A DNA stretch of 64,000 nt from Cornus controversa (lineage: Eukaryota > Streptophyta > Magnoliopsida > Cornales > Cornaceae): NCBI GenBank assembly GCA_026545225.1, contig CM048846.1, positions 41,303,501 through 41,367,500 on the forward strand. Reading direction: 5' to 3'. The stretch's first letter is position 1. Each line of letters begins with the position of its first letter. Below, piece after piece: positions 23,623-35,895 of the stretch. The position numbers and the translations under genes were made by a program. The notes under the pieces were generated by a model. It was given only the letters and a program-made list of their open reading frames with translations. It made no database searches and was not told the DNA's origin.

Positions 23623-24633
23623 ATGGATCCAACACAACCAAATTTTAACTTCAGCCCTTTATCAAATGATAATTTTTTATCATTTGACGGCTCTGATCAA
23701 TATTATGATGGCGATTCTCAATTTTCATCTAATCAATCAACTGCATTTTATTCACTAGTATTGCCTCAATCCAGTAATGTTAGACCTTCCTGAAAACAAC
23801 CAGTTCCTTGAATGCCTAATTGGTCCAACGAAGAAGATTTGGCTCTGTGCAAAGCATGGCTGGAAGTTAGCAGTGATTTAGTGATCGGTGTAGACCAAGC
23901 GAAGTAGACGCTATGGAAAAAAATTCTCATCAAATTTCAAGTACAACTTGGTGCTCCAATTGCTCGAGGCAATGGAGGTTTGGCAAATCGTTGGTCCACC
24001 ATCAAAGGAAAAATTAACAAATGGTTTGGATGCTTGTTTACAATTGAAAATAATCAGACCAGTGGCTTCAACAAATATGATATGGTAAATTAATAATTTT
24101 AATTAATTTCTTTACTTGATCGTATTTAATAAGTAATTATTTTAAATAATTAAGTTCTAATTATTATGTAATTATTTAAAGTAGATTACAGCAGCTCAAC
24201 GTCTATATAAATCCACTATGAATGAGGACTTTAAACTTCATGCTTGTTGGAATATTTTGAAAGACTCTCCAAAATGGCATACATATTGTCTCGACCAAGA
24301 AAAAAATAGAGCTACAATTGCCCGCGAAAAGAAGAGGAGTACTGGAATCAACATCAACGAGCCTGTTGCTCACTCAAACGCATCAAGTTCATTAAGTAAT
24401 GCAGCGTACGAGAGTATTCCTTCTGAAGGATCGCCATAGTTCGGCATGAATGAATATTCATCCGGTATTGCTGAATCTCAACCATTATAGCAACCAGCAA
24501 GACATAAGACGGCGAAACAGAGCCGAAATAAGAAGAAACAGCCAGAATATGAGACCTCACACTCATCATTCAAGGTCAGTTTCCACCAAGCAACATCCAA
24601 ACCTGACTCTCAAACAAATCTTATTATGGAGAT
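23623..24633 (+). pseudogene. PIF/Harbinger ORF1-like (Myb/SANT plus NAM-associated domain) gene, decayed
   Basis: Exon 1 (23,623-24,084, 154 codons) starts with an ATG and a low-complexity N-terminus. At codons 65-95 follows a Myb/SANT trihelix start 'PNWSNEEDLALCKAWLEVS', then 'NRWSTIKGKINKWFGC' further on. An intron (24,085-24,184, GT...AG, phase 0) leads to exon 2, which carries the NAM-associated motif 'FKLHACWNILKDSPKW' and a lysine-rich 'KTAKQSRNKKKQ' stretch. Such proteins are the DNA-binding partner (ORF1) of PIF/Harbinger transposases and also exist as domesticated plant genes. In-frame stops occur at codons 57, 63 and 95 of exon 1, and at 24,437 and again near 24,489 in exon 2. The rest of the frame is intact, so decay is recent. 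No DDE transposase was seen nearby. A Sirevirus-like LTR tail follows at once, so the 3' end is probably lost. Confidence 0.8.
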
Positions 24634-24654
24634 AAAGCTAAAATAAATGGAAAG

Positions 24655-24738
24655 ACAAAAGTCCAAACAAGCCTACTTTTGAATACATAAGTTTATAAAG
24701 TGTTTGACAAAAGTCCAAACAAGCCTACTTTTGTCAAA
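24655..24738 (+). repeat. Direct repeat in the LTR remnant
   Basis: The phrase GACAAAAGTCCAAACAAGCC plus CTACTTTTG occurs twice, 57 bases apart. Confidence 0.9.
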
Positions 24739-24820
24739 ATGAGCTAAACCGAAAAGTTTCATCGTTTCCTATTGTCCCTATTCACCCCCCCCCCTCTAGG
24801 GACAATTCTTGGGTAACAAT

Positions 24821-24832
24821 TGGTATCAAAGC
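24821..24832 (+). promoter_or_regulatory. Primer-binding site (tRNA-Met type)
   Basis: TGGTATCAAAGC lies just after the LTR end at 24,818, the same type as at 1685. Confidence 0.8.
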
Positions 24833-24873
24833 TTGGGCTCTAGAATAGGACTTAACCGTCTTAGAGTCAATCA

Positions 24874-25260
24874 ATGGCAAACAATGATGAACAACCCACA
24901 TTCGAACTAGAACAATCCTCAAATAGACTTTCAATGCTTTGTGAGCATATTAACATTCATTGGAAGCAAAGAATGAAGATTTTCATTCAACCCAAAAAAA
25001 TTATAGAATGTGGCCAATCATTGGGAATGAACCTCAAATTTTGTAGAAGGAGTACAAGTCCCAAAAGAAGATTATAAATTAAATGCATATGATTCAAAAT
25101 TATCTTAGCTCAATGCTTTGGCTATAAGCATCTTTTATTGTGCATTTAATTCATATGAATTCTCCTAATGCATATCAACTAGGAGAGATGGGACATCTTG
25201 AAATAATCTATGAGAACCCTTGAGTTAAGTGACAAACTCATAACTCATAAGATTGCGAGA
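24874..25260 (+). pseudogene. Sirevirus gag remnant
   Basis: The stretch begins 'MANNDEQPTFELEQ' and includes 'WKQRMKIFIQ', matching the start of Sirevirus gag proteins (W-K-x-R-M-K-x-F-I-Q). Downstream, 'KLNAYDSKLS' and 'IFYCAFNSYEF' resemble the next gag block. It is broken in several places. Confidence 0.7.
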
Positions 25261-28200
25261 ATGATTCATATTAAAATTCTCTTTTTTGTCGTATTCCTTT
25301 TTGAGAAGAATCTTAAAGAACCTAAATCTCTTAGGATTAAAAGACTTAAGCTTTAAAAAGAAAGAGTTCTTTAAAGGGAAAATAAATCTTGTTACCCTAT
25401 GTTAAATGTTGTTTATCTTGGGTGCACATGCTATGATCTAAATGATTAAAACATCCTAAGTGGCATAGGTGTTTATCTAGACTATTTTTTTTGAATAGTA
25501 AAACATGAATCTATGCAAATTGCATATGATTAAGTGAAGATTTTTTCTCAATAGAAAACTCCAAAGATTCATTAAATTTTAAGAGAGCCCAAATGTTTAA
25601 AGTTGAATCTCAAAGAGTTAAACAAGTCTTTGCACACTTGGATTGAATTGGAATGGGGAGACTTCGAAGTTTGCTCACTCACCATAAAATCATGATATAT
25701 GATCACTCAAGGATTTAAAGAAGCAAATCCAAACCGATGGTTTGTCTATGTGAAAATATCATGAACAATTGGTCTTAGTCAAGACTTAGCATCTTGATCT
25801 TCATGACCATAGAAAATAAGTGTTGATCCTTCAAGTGCATGTTAATGATCTTATAGTTGAATCAATAACTTGTGCAAAGTTTTCATAAATTTGTCAAACT
25901 TCTTAAAAAGTGATCCTTTTAAGATTGAAAATTCTTAAAAATCTTTTCAACTTACTTTGGCACATTCCATGATACTTAAGTGATAAGAACATTGCTTATG
26001 CTTAACTTGGTATATGTACATCTTTGATGTAATCATAGCATTCTTATACTTGAGTATTGTTTATTTGATGCAACCATTTGAGCTCGAAAGTTTTTGATCT
26101 CTTTTGCTATATTTTGATTAAAAGATTAGGTGGGAAATAATCTTTTACATCAAATTTATGGTTGTCTTATAAACAATGATTTTGATTAAGAGATTAAGTG
26201 GGATGTAATCTTTTATTTCAAATTCATTTATGATGAAATTGTTGATTATGGTTGATATGTCAATTTCTCAAATCAACAAGTAAAGAATTGTGCAAATAAC
26301 TTGCAAGAATATTTTTTTTTAGGCCAAAATTTCTTAAAGATAGAAAAGTTCTTTGAAAGTGGTTTATGAAAATCCATATAAGCTAGTGGCAAGCTTATGT
26401 TTCATAAAACATGCTCATATTTAATAAGCTAGTGGCAAGCTTATTATTCTCAAAGCAACGTTAGGGCAATATGAAACACTTTGAAAATGGCTTATGAGAA
26501 AACCTATATAAGCTAGTGGAAAATTTATAACTCATAAGACATGTGCATACTTAGTAAGCTAGTGGCAAGCTTATTATTCTCAAAGTGCTCTTGGAAGAAA
26601 TTTTTGCACATTGGATATACATAGAAACATCAAGAATGTTTAAATTGACAAAGTACCAAAAAGGGTATAGAGATTGCATTCTTGTATCTATGAGCATCAT
26701 GCTATATAATCACCTAAACTTAAAGGATATGAAATTCCAAACCTTGAGCTAAAACTCTATTCCTTCAGTTTGTGAAGATTTATGTGATTATGTTATGATC
26801 ATTGCTTTTGATTGGAATAACTTTAGTTATAAATCTCTTCATCAAAATCATACATAGAAGTATGTTGATTATACAAGCCTATGTTTATCATCTTTCAATC
26901 AACATCTTGTGCAAAGATTTGAGACTCTTTTATCCAATATATATAGAATGACTTGAGATTATAGACATTTCAAATGAGTCCACATTAGAATAATCTCAAA
27001 GAAAATCAAAAGAATCCTAGAAAGATTGCATCCAAAACGATTTTCATAAAGATTTTTTTATATGTTAAAGCATGGTTCACCTCCTCCAAATTGATCAATC
27101 CTTGGTGAACATTCTAGAGGTAGTTGCATAAGATTCTAGCATTAAAATAATTGCAATTATTTGGCTCTCGCTTCTCTAGATGAAAATCAATGAGGCCAAA
27201 GATTTTAAGTTCTTGGATCTTAGCAATGCAAAATGGTCAAATGATTTTGAATGAGTTGTGATTAGAACTTAGTTTCTAGACCAAATGACCACAACTTGAT
27301 AGGCACATAGAAGTTAGAAAGATAAGTTAGGTGCTTTCATTAGAAACTAAGTTAGATTATTGACACATGGTTTCAACCAAGAAGAAAGGATGATCATGAA
27401 AGAAACTTTGCACATGTATCTAGAATAGAAGTTATAAGAATGTTACATGCTTTTGCATGAAATGTGTTTATCAAATGCATTCTTGATTGACTTCATGTTG
27501 GAGAAAGTCTATGTAGAACAACCACCCGAATTTATAATGCATAGAGTTTTAAATCATGTGTTTAAATTTTTCAAAAGCCTATATGATTTGAAATGAGTTT
27601 CAAAGAACTCGACATGAAAGGCTTAGTGGTTCTCTCATAGAAAATGGTTCTGATGGAAACAAATTTGATGATCTTTATTTCTCAAAACCTATAACGATGA
27701 TTTGTTGATTATGCTCATATATTTGGACGATATTATTTTTGGATCAACAAATGAGAAATTGTGCAAAGAGTTTCCAAAAGCATACAAGATGAATACGATT
27801 TGAGCATGTTGGGTAAACTCATTTCTTCTTAGGATTGAATCCCTTCTAAGTGTCATAGAAAGATTTTCTAAATTTTTGTTTGACACTTTAGTTTTAGGAT
27901 TATGGTGTCTTAGGAACACTCTAGATATTTTTAGACACTTCTTAAGAGCTCATGTGCTTAAATGAGATAGACTTTGAGCTGTTAGAAGAGAAATAGGCAT
28001 AAGTAAGATTTATGACATTGATTGACTATGCTTACTTGCATCTACATGTAATCATGTGTATCTTAATGGTTATGTGTATTTTTATTGCTTGATATGTGAC
28101 TTGAAATTTTTTGAATGTCTTAGAATTAAGTGTTAAGATGAACTTAGTCACTTAGGTGCACTCCTTAGTTTCTAAGTCGTTCTTTCCAATATGTGAGATC

Positions 28201-28844
28201 TTTACGATAGACATAGTTAGTTATCTCTCGTTAGTCACATAGGTATAAATGTTTGTTAGATGTGATCTAGAAGGATGACCAACCTTGAGCCTAAATGTTC
28301 TTTTTATGACAAGATTTGTTAGTCATGATTGTTTAGTTGGTCACTTAGAGATTAACATGCTTGGTATTTTAGCACCTAGATTTTTTGATTGATATAACCT
28401 TGCATGACTTGTTGATTTATTTTCATTATGTTAGTCATATGGGATATGTTGAGTTTGTGCATTAATTTGTGAATTAATGATATGATAGTTGTAGTATATA
28501 TCTCATATTTGCTCCTATGAAATACGTTTGAAGCACCTTCCTTCCTTGATATCATGTCTATCTATTCTTTATGAAAAATGAAAGAAAAGACCTATGAGAC
28601 AATAGACTTTATCATTTGGTATCTTTTATGGTCTTCATCATTCATGGTTTCACCCATATTGCATTTAAAGTATCTTTATACTTTTGGGGGCACCGTTGAT
28701 ATCTCTTTTATGAGATATTACATTTGATTGGGTATGCACTTACATTTTAAAATTCTTCTAACTTTCAATAGTTAGTTGAAATGCTTCCTAGATTACTAGG
28801 ATGTTGAGATTGCATATTTGGCTCCCTATGCTTTTTGATGATGT

Positions 28845-29634
28845 GAAAAAGGGAGAAGTTATATGATATGTATCATATTCACATGCTTGTACTTATACGT
28901 CTCTATATTTATAGAAAGCATGATGATAAGGGAAATTTTTTCATTTATATGCATATGCCTTATTCCTTCATTACTTTAATGCATATTGATAGGGGGAGCA
29001 TATACCTTAAATGATTATGTGTTATTTTTCATTCTTAATTTAAGAGCATAATCATATTTTGCACAAAGCATGATGTTCACTCATTATTTGGTTTCATGCA
29101 AAAACATTTTGAGATGAGTATATACACTTGCTTTAAAACATATATCACATGCTATATACCTTTATTGTTAAATTTCTTTAAAGCATGTTGATAGGGGGGA
29201 GAATTTCCATTGATAAATGTTTTATTCTTTTGATGCATATTGATAGGGGAGTAATCCCGAAAATCGAGTTTTGAAAGTTGAAGACTTGAAATATATGCAT
29301 ATTATGATTTACATAGGGGAGATATCCTAACTTGTTAGAATATGCATATTGCTTGGGGGAGAAATCCTAACTTGTTAAATATGCATATTGATGGTGGGAA
29401 CCACTTCAATTTACCTCTTGAGGAGGAATGTCATGATTTTGATATCTTTTTCCTTCCCATATGGTACACCTTAATCACCATCCCTTAAGCTTTAATTTAT
29501 TGATCTTTTTGATAATGTCAAAGGGGGAGAAAAGTGTGATGTGCATATCATAAATGACTTGACTTAATTATATATTTTATGTCATTTATGTTATATAACA
29601 CATCAATGTTTGTCATCATCAAAAAGGGGGAGAT
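28845..29634 (+). promoter_or_regulatory. Array of polypurine tracts before the 3' LTR
   Basis: About nine tracts of the type TAGGGGGAGA are spread over 790 bases (near 28,848; 28,990; 29,191; 29,246; 29,318; 29,354; 29,391; 29,520; 29,622), the last one abutting the LTR. Several sit next to a TGCATATTGATAG or TATGCATATTG word, so the unit repeated is larger than the tract itself. Multiplied polypurine tracts are known for Sireviruses. Confidence 0.75.
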
Positions 29635-29684
29635 TGTTGAACCAAGGTTTCCAACTACGTCTTGTAGTGGTAATGCAGGATAAA

Positions 29685-29912
29685 AAAAACTTTTCACCAT
29701 GGGCTTAGCCCGTGGTGGAAAGTGACTTTCTACGACGGGCCCAAGTCGACCGCAGTAGAAAATTCTTTCTATGACGGGCTACTTAGGCCCGCCGTAGAAA
29801 GTCACTTTCTAACACGGGCTACACGGGCCCGTCGTAGAAAGTCACTTTCTACCACGGGCTACACGGGCCTGCCGTAAAAAGCGTGCCGTTGAAAGCTAAA
29901 ATTCTTGTAGTG
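29685..29912 (-). mobile_element. CACTA transposon terminus with subterminal repeats
   Basis: Read on the minus strand it begins CACTACAAGAATTTTAGC at 29,912, the hallmark of plant CACTA (En/Spm) ends. It continues into about five subterminal repeats in which a GACGGGC or CACGGGC word faces GCCCG(C/T)CGTAG, linked by AGAAAGT(G/C)ACTTTCT, itself a palindrome. The other end is not visible, so this is one end or a truncated copy. A further CACTACAAGA word in the same orientation lies at 29,662-29,671. Confidence 0.8.
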
Positions 29913-32900
29913 TTAATTCTCAAACATGCCCCAAAAACCACACATAATGCACATTTGTCACAAAAATGCACATAATTCACAATTGTCACAATTTTCACCA
30001 AATGCATAACCTATGTCAAGTTAATGCATGTCAATTCTCTCCCAAGCTTGTCACAATGAAATTTCACAATTTCATGGAAATCACACAATCCACTTTATAA
30101 AAGTTTATTTCATGTATAAATCTCACATATAAACTCAAAATTTTATTTTTGATGTAATGAGCACAAATATTCGACATGAAATCATTAAAACATTTTAAAC
30201 ACCTATATCATAAAATCTTAATCTAGAGCATGTTAGAAAGCCTCAAGTTCACACTTAACATCAATTTTTCACATGGATGAATTCTAAAAATTTTCATGTC
30301 ACAACTATGTGACCTATAGAATCAAAGTAAAGAGGAGATTCACACCCCTACCTCAAATTTCAAGTTGGTTATAGCAAATCTCAAATTTCTAGCCCTTTCC
30401 ACCTTGTCAAAAATCAACTTTTTTTGGTTCAAACCGACGCTCTTAGTCAAAGGAACAAACTACACTTCTTCGAAAAATCCAAAATCAAAGTGCAAAGTCT
30501 CTGAAATGTAGAGAGAATGGAGAGACTAGACAGTGGTGACATCTGCTTGGCCAAGTTTTGGGCCGTTCACCCTAGGGCGCTCGACCCTTCTTACTTCTTA
30601 AGACATTTCCCAAAATCATTAATCATCACGTTGACTCACAATTTTATCAAATACAGCCACAACTAAAATTTTTCCAAATTTTCGCAAAAACTATACAAGC
30701 TATCAACCAACATATTTCCAAGTTAAAACCATATATATAATGATGCAATATTATTCAACCTCATGATATTTAAAATCATGTAATTTCACCAAAAATCTAT
30801 CTTTCATACCTTCTATTAAACACATAGGGTATGACATACATATAGTGTTCACGTAGACATGAAATAGGCCCTAAACAAACTTAGCATGCTTTCAAGCATC
30901 AACTACGTCTTGCCCAAATCACATTCCAACTAATTTTACACATTTGGACAATCAATATCATATATCTCACATATATATAGTCTTCAAATTGAACACATAA
31001 AACACATATGTTCCAAGAACAAGTAGAAGGCATACATCCCGACTTTAAACATAATGTAACATATGAGAAACACAAAACACAAATACAAGATTTATCTTAT
31101 ATGATCAAACATGCTAAAATTTTAACATCCCACCTAAGTGACCTATATAATCAAAGAGGAGAAGGAATAAACGCCCCTACCTCAAAATCCAAGACAAAGA
31201 ACCCTAACGAACCGTTTCAACCTCTCAAACACCGCGGAAGCATAATTCTCATATACACTTGTCTATCTACTAACCATCCCCACAGATTATGATACGATAC
31301 ATCATAATCTAGATTATGATACATCGTAAGTTACGATGCATCAAACATGTATTGTAACAAGATGCGAGATCTTCTTTTTTCTATCCTTGTCCAAACCCAA
31401 TTTTCCTAAGGCATTACGATCCATTGTGATGTCCATTTCGATGCATCGCCAATTACGATATATCGCCAAAGTTGCGTATTAAGCTGCGAAATGTTCTATC
31501 CTCAAATCCAGATTTTAACTCTCATTATGATGCATCACTGTGGGGCTTTCGATGCATCGCTGGGTTTTAAATGCATCGTAATTGGGATTATGATGCATCG
31601 TAACCCCTAGAGTGTCATTTCTATAGAAATTCTACAATTTGACATTTGACCATTTTGAGCTCAAAAACACCTTCTATCATTCTAAGTCCAACCATACAAT
31701 ATCCAATTTATAATTGAAAGGTACTACCATCATACACAAGTTCCAAACCATGTATTTAATCAAAATCATGCACTCATCTAAACATTCCTCATCATTAAAT
31801 ACATTCCCATTATCCATCCATCAACTTCATTAGATACACAAAAAGATCCAATTCATATATTCCATAGGAATGGCTTTAAAAGTTTATAGTCATAGTTGAA
31901 TTACACATTTAAGGTTCGAAAGCAATAGCAATTCAATTGTGACTATAACTACATCAAATTTCACCTGACATAAGTCGACATGGATAGCCAATTACAAAAA
32001 TGTCCAAAAGAAGAGCCAAAAGCCAAAAGAAGATCCACTTAGATACTCAAGTCCCGTCCATCATCGGCGCCTTATCTGTAAAAAGGTTTGGGGAAAGGGG
32101 GTGAGCAACTCAACAGCTTAGTAAGAATATCCCAACCCACCTAGGTATCGACCCGACACCGACCTACATGACATGTATGTCGCTACACTACATGTCACTC
32201 TCCACATTCACGTAACAATGCAAGTTAAAGATAAATGCATTAAAATCATACATCAAGCTTAACAATTTAAATGCATAAGCAAAGATACGTGTATGCACTC
32301 TCTTAGTCCTAATCCAATACATAAACACGATTGGACTGCTCCAACGATCATGTGACCTTGGAAACCTCTGATATAACCATATGACTTGGACAACTCTGAA
32401 AAGTCATACAACATTAGCAATATGTTGGTTTGCTAAAATGCGACTTCGACATTCCATGTATGGTCCACTTACACCATTTCCTGTAACCTCTCACATATAC
32501 ACTTATAACATATATTACACATAGCATATCATTTTCATGCTATTTCCATGCTCATCAATGCTAAGATTATATCAAGCATGCATTTCCATTACATTATAAC
32601 AAATAATCACATATATGTTCAAGATTAGCATATAAATTATATATGCACACAACATAACACATAGATAGTCATGCTCTCTACTTGCACACATTGCACATCC
32701 TCAGACTCTACATCACATACATCATGGCGTATAACATTTAGCACATAGGAATCATAAAAAGAGAGAAACTCAACACCACAGCCCCTCCCCTCACTCTCTT
32801 ACATGCCAATACAACCTATACCTCACCAATTCACCCGAAACCCTAGAATTGATAACTAGAGAGGAAAGAACACCCCTACCTCAAGTTTGGAGACTTTCCA

Positions 32901-33160
32901 AGAAATCTCCAATATTTCCACTAGGTCCCACCTTGTCGAAACTCGAGTTTGTTCAGCTTAAATTGAAGCCCTTGACAAGCCTTATATTTTGTCCTTCTTT
33001 GATGAATCCCAAATCCAAGCCGAAGCCCCTCAAAATACAGAGAGAAGGAAGAGGGATGAAAATGGGAGAGAAGAGAGAGATATAGCCATGTGAGAAGTGG
33101 CTGGGATTTCTCAGCCTTAGATATTTATAATATTGATGGTCTGGGAAGCCCATGATCATG
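29913..33160 (-). repeat. LTR pieces of a Tekay/Del-like chromovirus family
   Basis: The minus strand matches stretches of the LTR at 54,523-57,096 and 42,150-42,808. The diagnostic word GAGGTAGGGG(C/T)(G/A)T recurs near 30,345, 31,175 and 32,875, so at least three separate LTR pieces lie here side by side. 31,195-31,800 corresponds to 42,208-42,790, including the GATGCATCG array. 32,060-32,130 corresponds to 56,200-56,270. The order implies nesting or recombination between LTRs. Open frames in the interval are chance translations. Confidence 0.7.
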
Positions 33161-34407
33161 TTTGCCCGAGTTTTAATGTCGAAAGGATCTAAAAGGGCAT
33201 TAGTGTCATTTTTACTTTGAATGATAATTTTGGGGTTAATATTCATGATTTTTCTAATTATCCTGTTATTATTTTATGTGCACTAACCTAATTGTAGGGA
33301 CATATGCTTTGGCACTGTACATTCATATATGTGAGTGGTATTTTTTGTAATTTGTTCATAACATGAGGTGGTATGTATTAACACAAAGGGTTGGATGGTT
33401 TTTGCATAAAAAGGAAAGGGTTTTATATAAGCTTGCGGCTGACCATGAAATAGAGGGACAGAGGGTTAGTTTTTTAATATAAGCCTTCATTAGGTCATTT
33501 AGTGTCAGGAGGTGAGGTGTAATATAAATGCACAGTGATGAGAGGTGTTAAGTGTGATGTTTTTGGCTGATTGATAGATAAAAGGTATACAGAGGGAATA
33601 TATGGAGATATATAGGAAAACACATATGGTGATGATTTCGGTAGATTTTTTTTTAAGACATACAAACATAAGTATATAGTTACATTGAGAGAGAGACAAG
33701 AAAAATTGGGGGTGATGTGAGTATGAGAGAAATCATGAGAGAGGGGTGTGTGTGTGAGCCCGAAGCCATCACTGATCTGAACCGAAGCCATCACCTATCT
33801 GAATCGGAGATATCACCAATCTGAACCGAAGTCTTCTCGAATCTGAACCGAAGTCATCACCGATCTGAACCCTTGTTTTCTCCTATCAGATCCATCATTC
33901 TTTCCGATCGGAGCTTGTGATTACTCCACTACTGGTTCAAGTAATTTCCTTCACTATTTATGAGTGTTCTTTGTTTGAGTTTTCATAATCCAGATACAGG
34001 TATAAACTAATTCCGCTACACTTAAGCACCTGCACATGGTTTCATTTACATATATGCATTCTGTGATTTTTGTTTGAATCAGTTTTTTCCTCAAAGAAAA
34101 ATCTATTAACTGAAGCTTCAAAGTATGAATACTGTGTTATGGAGATTTAATAGATTGGAGTGCCCTATTTTTTTGTTTATGTTTTGAAAATTTTTGCAGA
34201 AAAATTTCTGGTTGAAAATCTTATGCGTCTGATCTGTTATTACTAAATAGTTTGTGTTGTCCGAAAATTCCAATCTACTGAAATCTAACTTCGTAGTGAT
34301 GATTTGCTGATTTGAGGCATTAAGCAAGTTGTTTTGGGATTAAATCTTTTGCTGTTTTTTGAAACACTTTTATTGCTGAATTAAATTCTTTATGGTTGAG
34401 TGATGAT
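33161..34407 (+). repeat. Unassigned LTR-like or leader sequence
   Basis: Non-coding. It separates two parts of the Tekay-like LTR and is therefore an insertion. It has a TATA-like word with leader-like sequence (TTTTATATAAGC, about 33,421) and a 22-nt tandem repeat (33,759-33,869). No match to other elements in the window was found. Confidence 0.4.
33759..33869 (+). repeat. 22-nt tandem repeat, five units
   Basis: Five imperfect units follow the pattern CCGAAG(C/T)CATCACYGATCTGAA. Translated they give no sensible protein. Confidence 0.9.
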
Positions 34408-35132
34408 TGATTCGTGTGTGAGTGCGTCTCAATTATAATTAGCACACTTCGCAATAGAACGAATTTCTTGTAGAATAGGGCTATCGAAAGGGGTGTCGAA
34501 CCTCAGGGATTATGGTCTGAATGAGTTGAAACACGGAATTAATTCTAATTAAATTTAGAAAGAGAAGATATCTGATTTTTATATTTAAACTAATTAAAAA
34601 GCAAAATAAAATAAAATAAAATAAATAGAGAGTGAAGATAATATGAGATAAATCTAGGGTATTTGACTTCACCACTAACTTCACAATCAATGGTTAGTTG
34701 AATCAACTATGAGAAAATTATACCATGCATAAGTGGTGTCGGTAGCTACAAGCTCACCTTCATCCGTCAAGAAGATAACATATGATTAAGGCTAAGTCAT
34801 GGACTATCTTCGATTGGCATGGGCCATCTGCCTAATTACTCTAATCTAGGGTGCAGTATGGTCCATCTTCTCTAGGCATACTCCATCAAAGCGTATAATG
34901 ATATATTCAGTGATTACCAATGTGTAATAATCTCTCTCATGATCACAGAAAATAAGAGAGATTGAGTTCAATAACAACAACTAAATATCTAAGACAAGAT
35001 AATAAATCATTGAGATTGAATTTATAAGACTTTTATTGGTCAATTCTATAATAAGAATCCTTTAAATTATACAATCTATGCATGAACAAAAAGGTCCCAA
35101 TAATTAAAACAATCAAACCATTGATACTTTGT
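34408..35132 (-). mobile_element. LTR-like repeat, family TGTTRCRC...CACGAATCA, copy 2 (partial)
   Basis: The minus strand matches the 3' half of the repeat at 7453-8861 and the copy at 40,476-41,978. The conserved end CGAATCA lies at 34,408. The other end stops where a Sirevirus-like LTR begins. Confidence 0.8.
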
Positions 35133-35895
35133 CAAGAACAGTTAGAAAAGTAGCTCATGGAGAATTTCAAGCTAAATGAAGAATGTTCGAGAAGATGAAG
35201 ACGGGATTCCTTGGAGGAGCTGATTTTTACAAGATCGTTGTAGTTAGACTCTAGGGTTTACTAGTTGAAGACCTATCATTGAAAAAGTTCAAGAATCATG
35301 ATCTACCAAGAAGACGAGTGATTGTGTTATTCTCGTACCAGACCTTGAAGACTAACTTTTAGAGTTTGAAGAGTTGAAGATCATCCTTTGAAGACTATAT
35401 CCGATTTGAAGACTATTTTTGAAGACCAACACACAAAGCTTGAAGACCTTGCCGCTGCTCAAGACCTCAAACTGACTCCACTACCACTATGTACTGTCCA
35501 AGTATAGGGATCTTTTGGACAGGGGGAGTGTGAGTGATTTTGGTGAGATTGAGGTGAGATAGCTTGGGCTTTGTAAAGCCTAAGTTGGGATTGAGAGCGA
35601 AAAAGCTGTTGTGAGATTTGGTAAGAGTGGTTCAGGCCTAGGGAGGCTGTGAACTGGGTGAGTGCTGGAGTGAACTACGTTGTGAGTTAGGTGAGTTGGA
35701 GAGTGATTGAAAGAATTACTGTACTACCTTTTCAGACATAGTGGAGCTCAGTTCGAAGAGGTTTTTTCCCCACCTTGATTTTCTTTATAAATCTGTGTGT
35801 CCATCAAGTTGTGTGATTGCTTGTGCCAGCCAAATTTGCAATATTAGGAAGAAAAATTAAATAAGCTATTCACCCCTCCCCCTCTAGGTTCATCA
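35130..35895 (+). repeat. Sirevirus-like LTR, solo or isolated
   Basis: It begins TGTCAAGAACAG and ends CACCCCTCCCCCTCTAGGTT plus CATCA, the ending phrase typical of Sirevirus LTRs. TTCTTTATAAAT near 35,783 is a TATA-like box. The first half is filled with TTGAAGAC words. No internal region follows. Confidence 0.65.

Larger units (their letters stand above)
24640..29684 (+). mobile_element. Second Sirevirus-like copia element, strongly decayed
   Basis: A short 5' LTR remnant ends in CTCTAGGGACAATTC...GGTAACA (24,818) and is followed by a tRNA-Met-type primer-binding site. Gag traces follow at 24,874-25,260. A copia RT box occurs near 27,715-27,745 ('LDDIIFGSTN'). A run of polypurine tracts ends at 29,634, after which the 3' LTR begins TGTTGAACC. 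Between 25,300 and 27,600 only scattered copia-like words remain. It is broken, with very many breaks. It is clearly older than the first Sirevirus-like element by its decay. The 3' LTR is cut off by CACTA-type sequence. Confidence 0.75.

Noticed and set aside
32849-33246. Overlapping open frames on both strands of an LTR piece
   Set aside because: The segment matches non-coding LTR sequence at 54,255-54,522.
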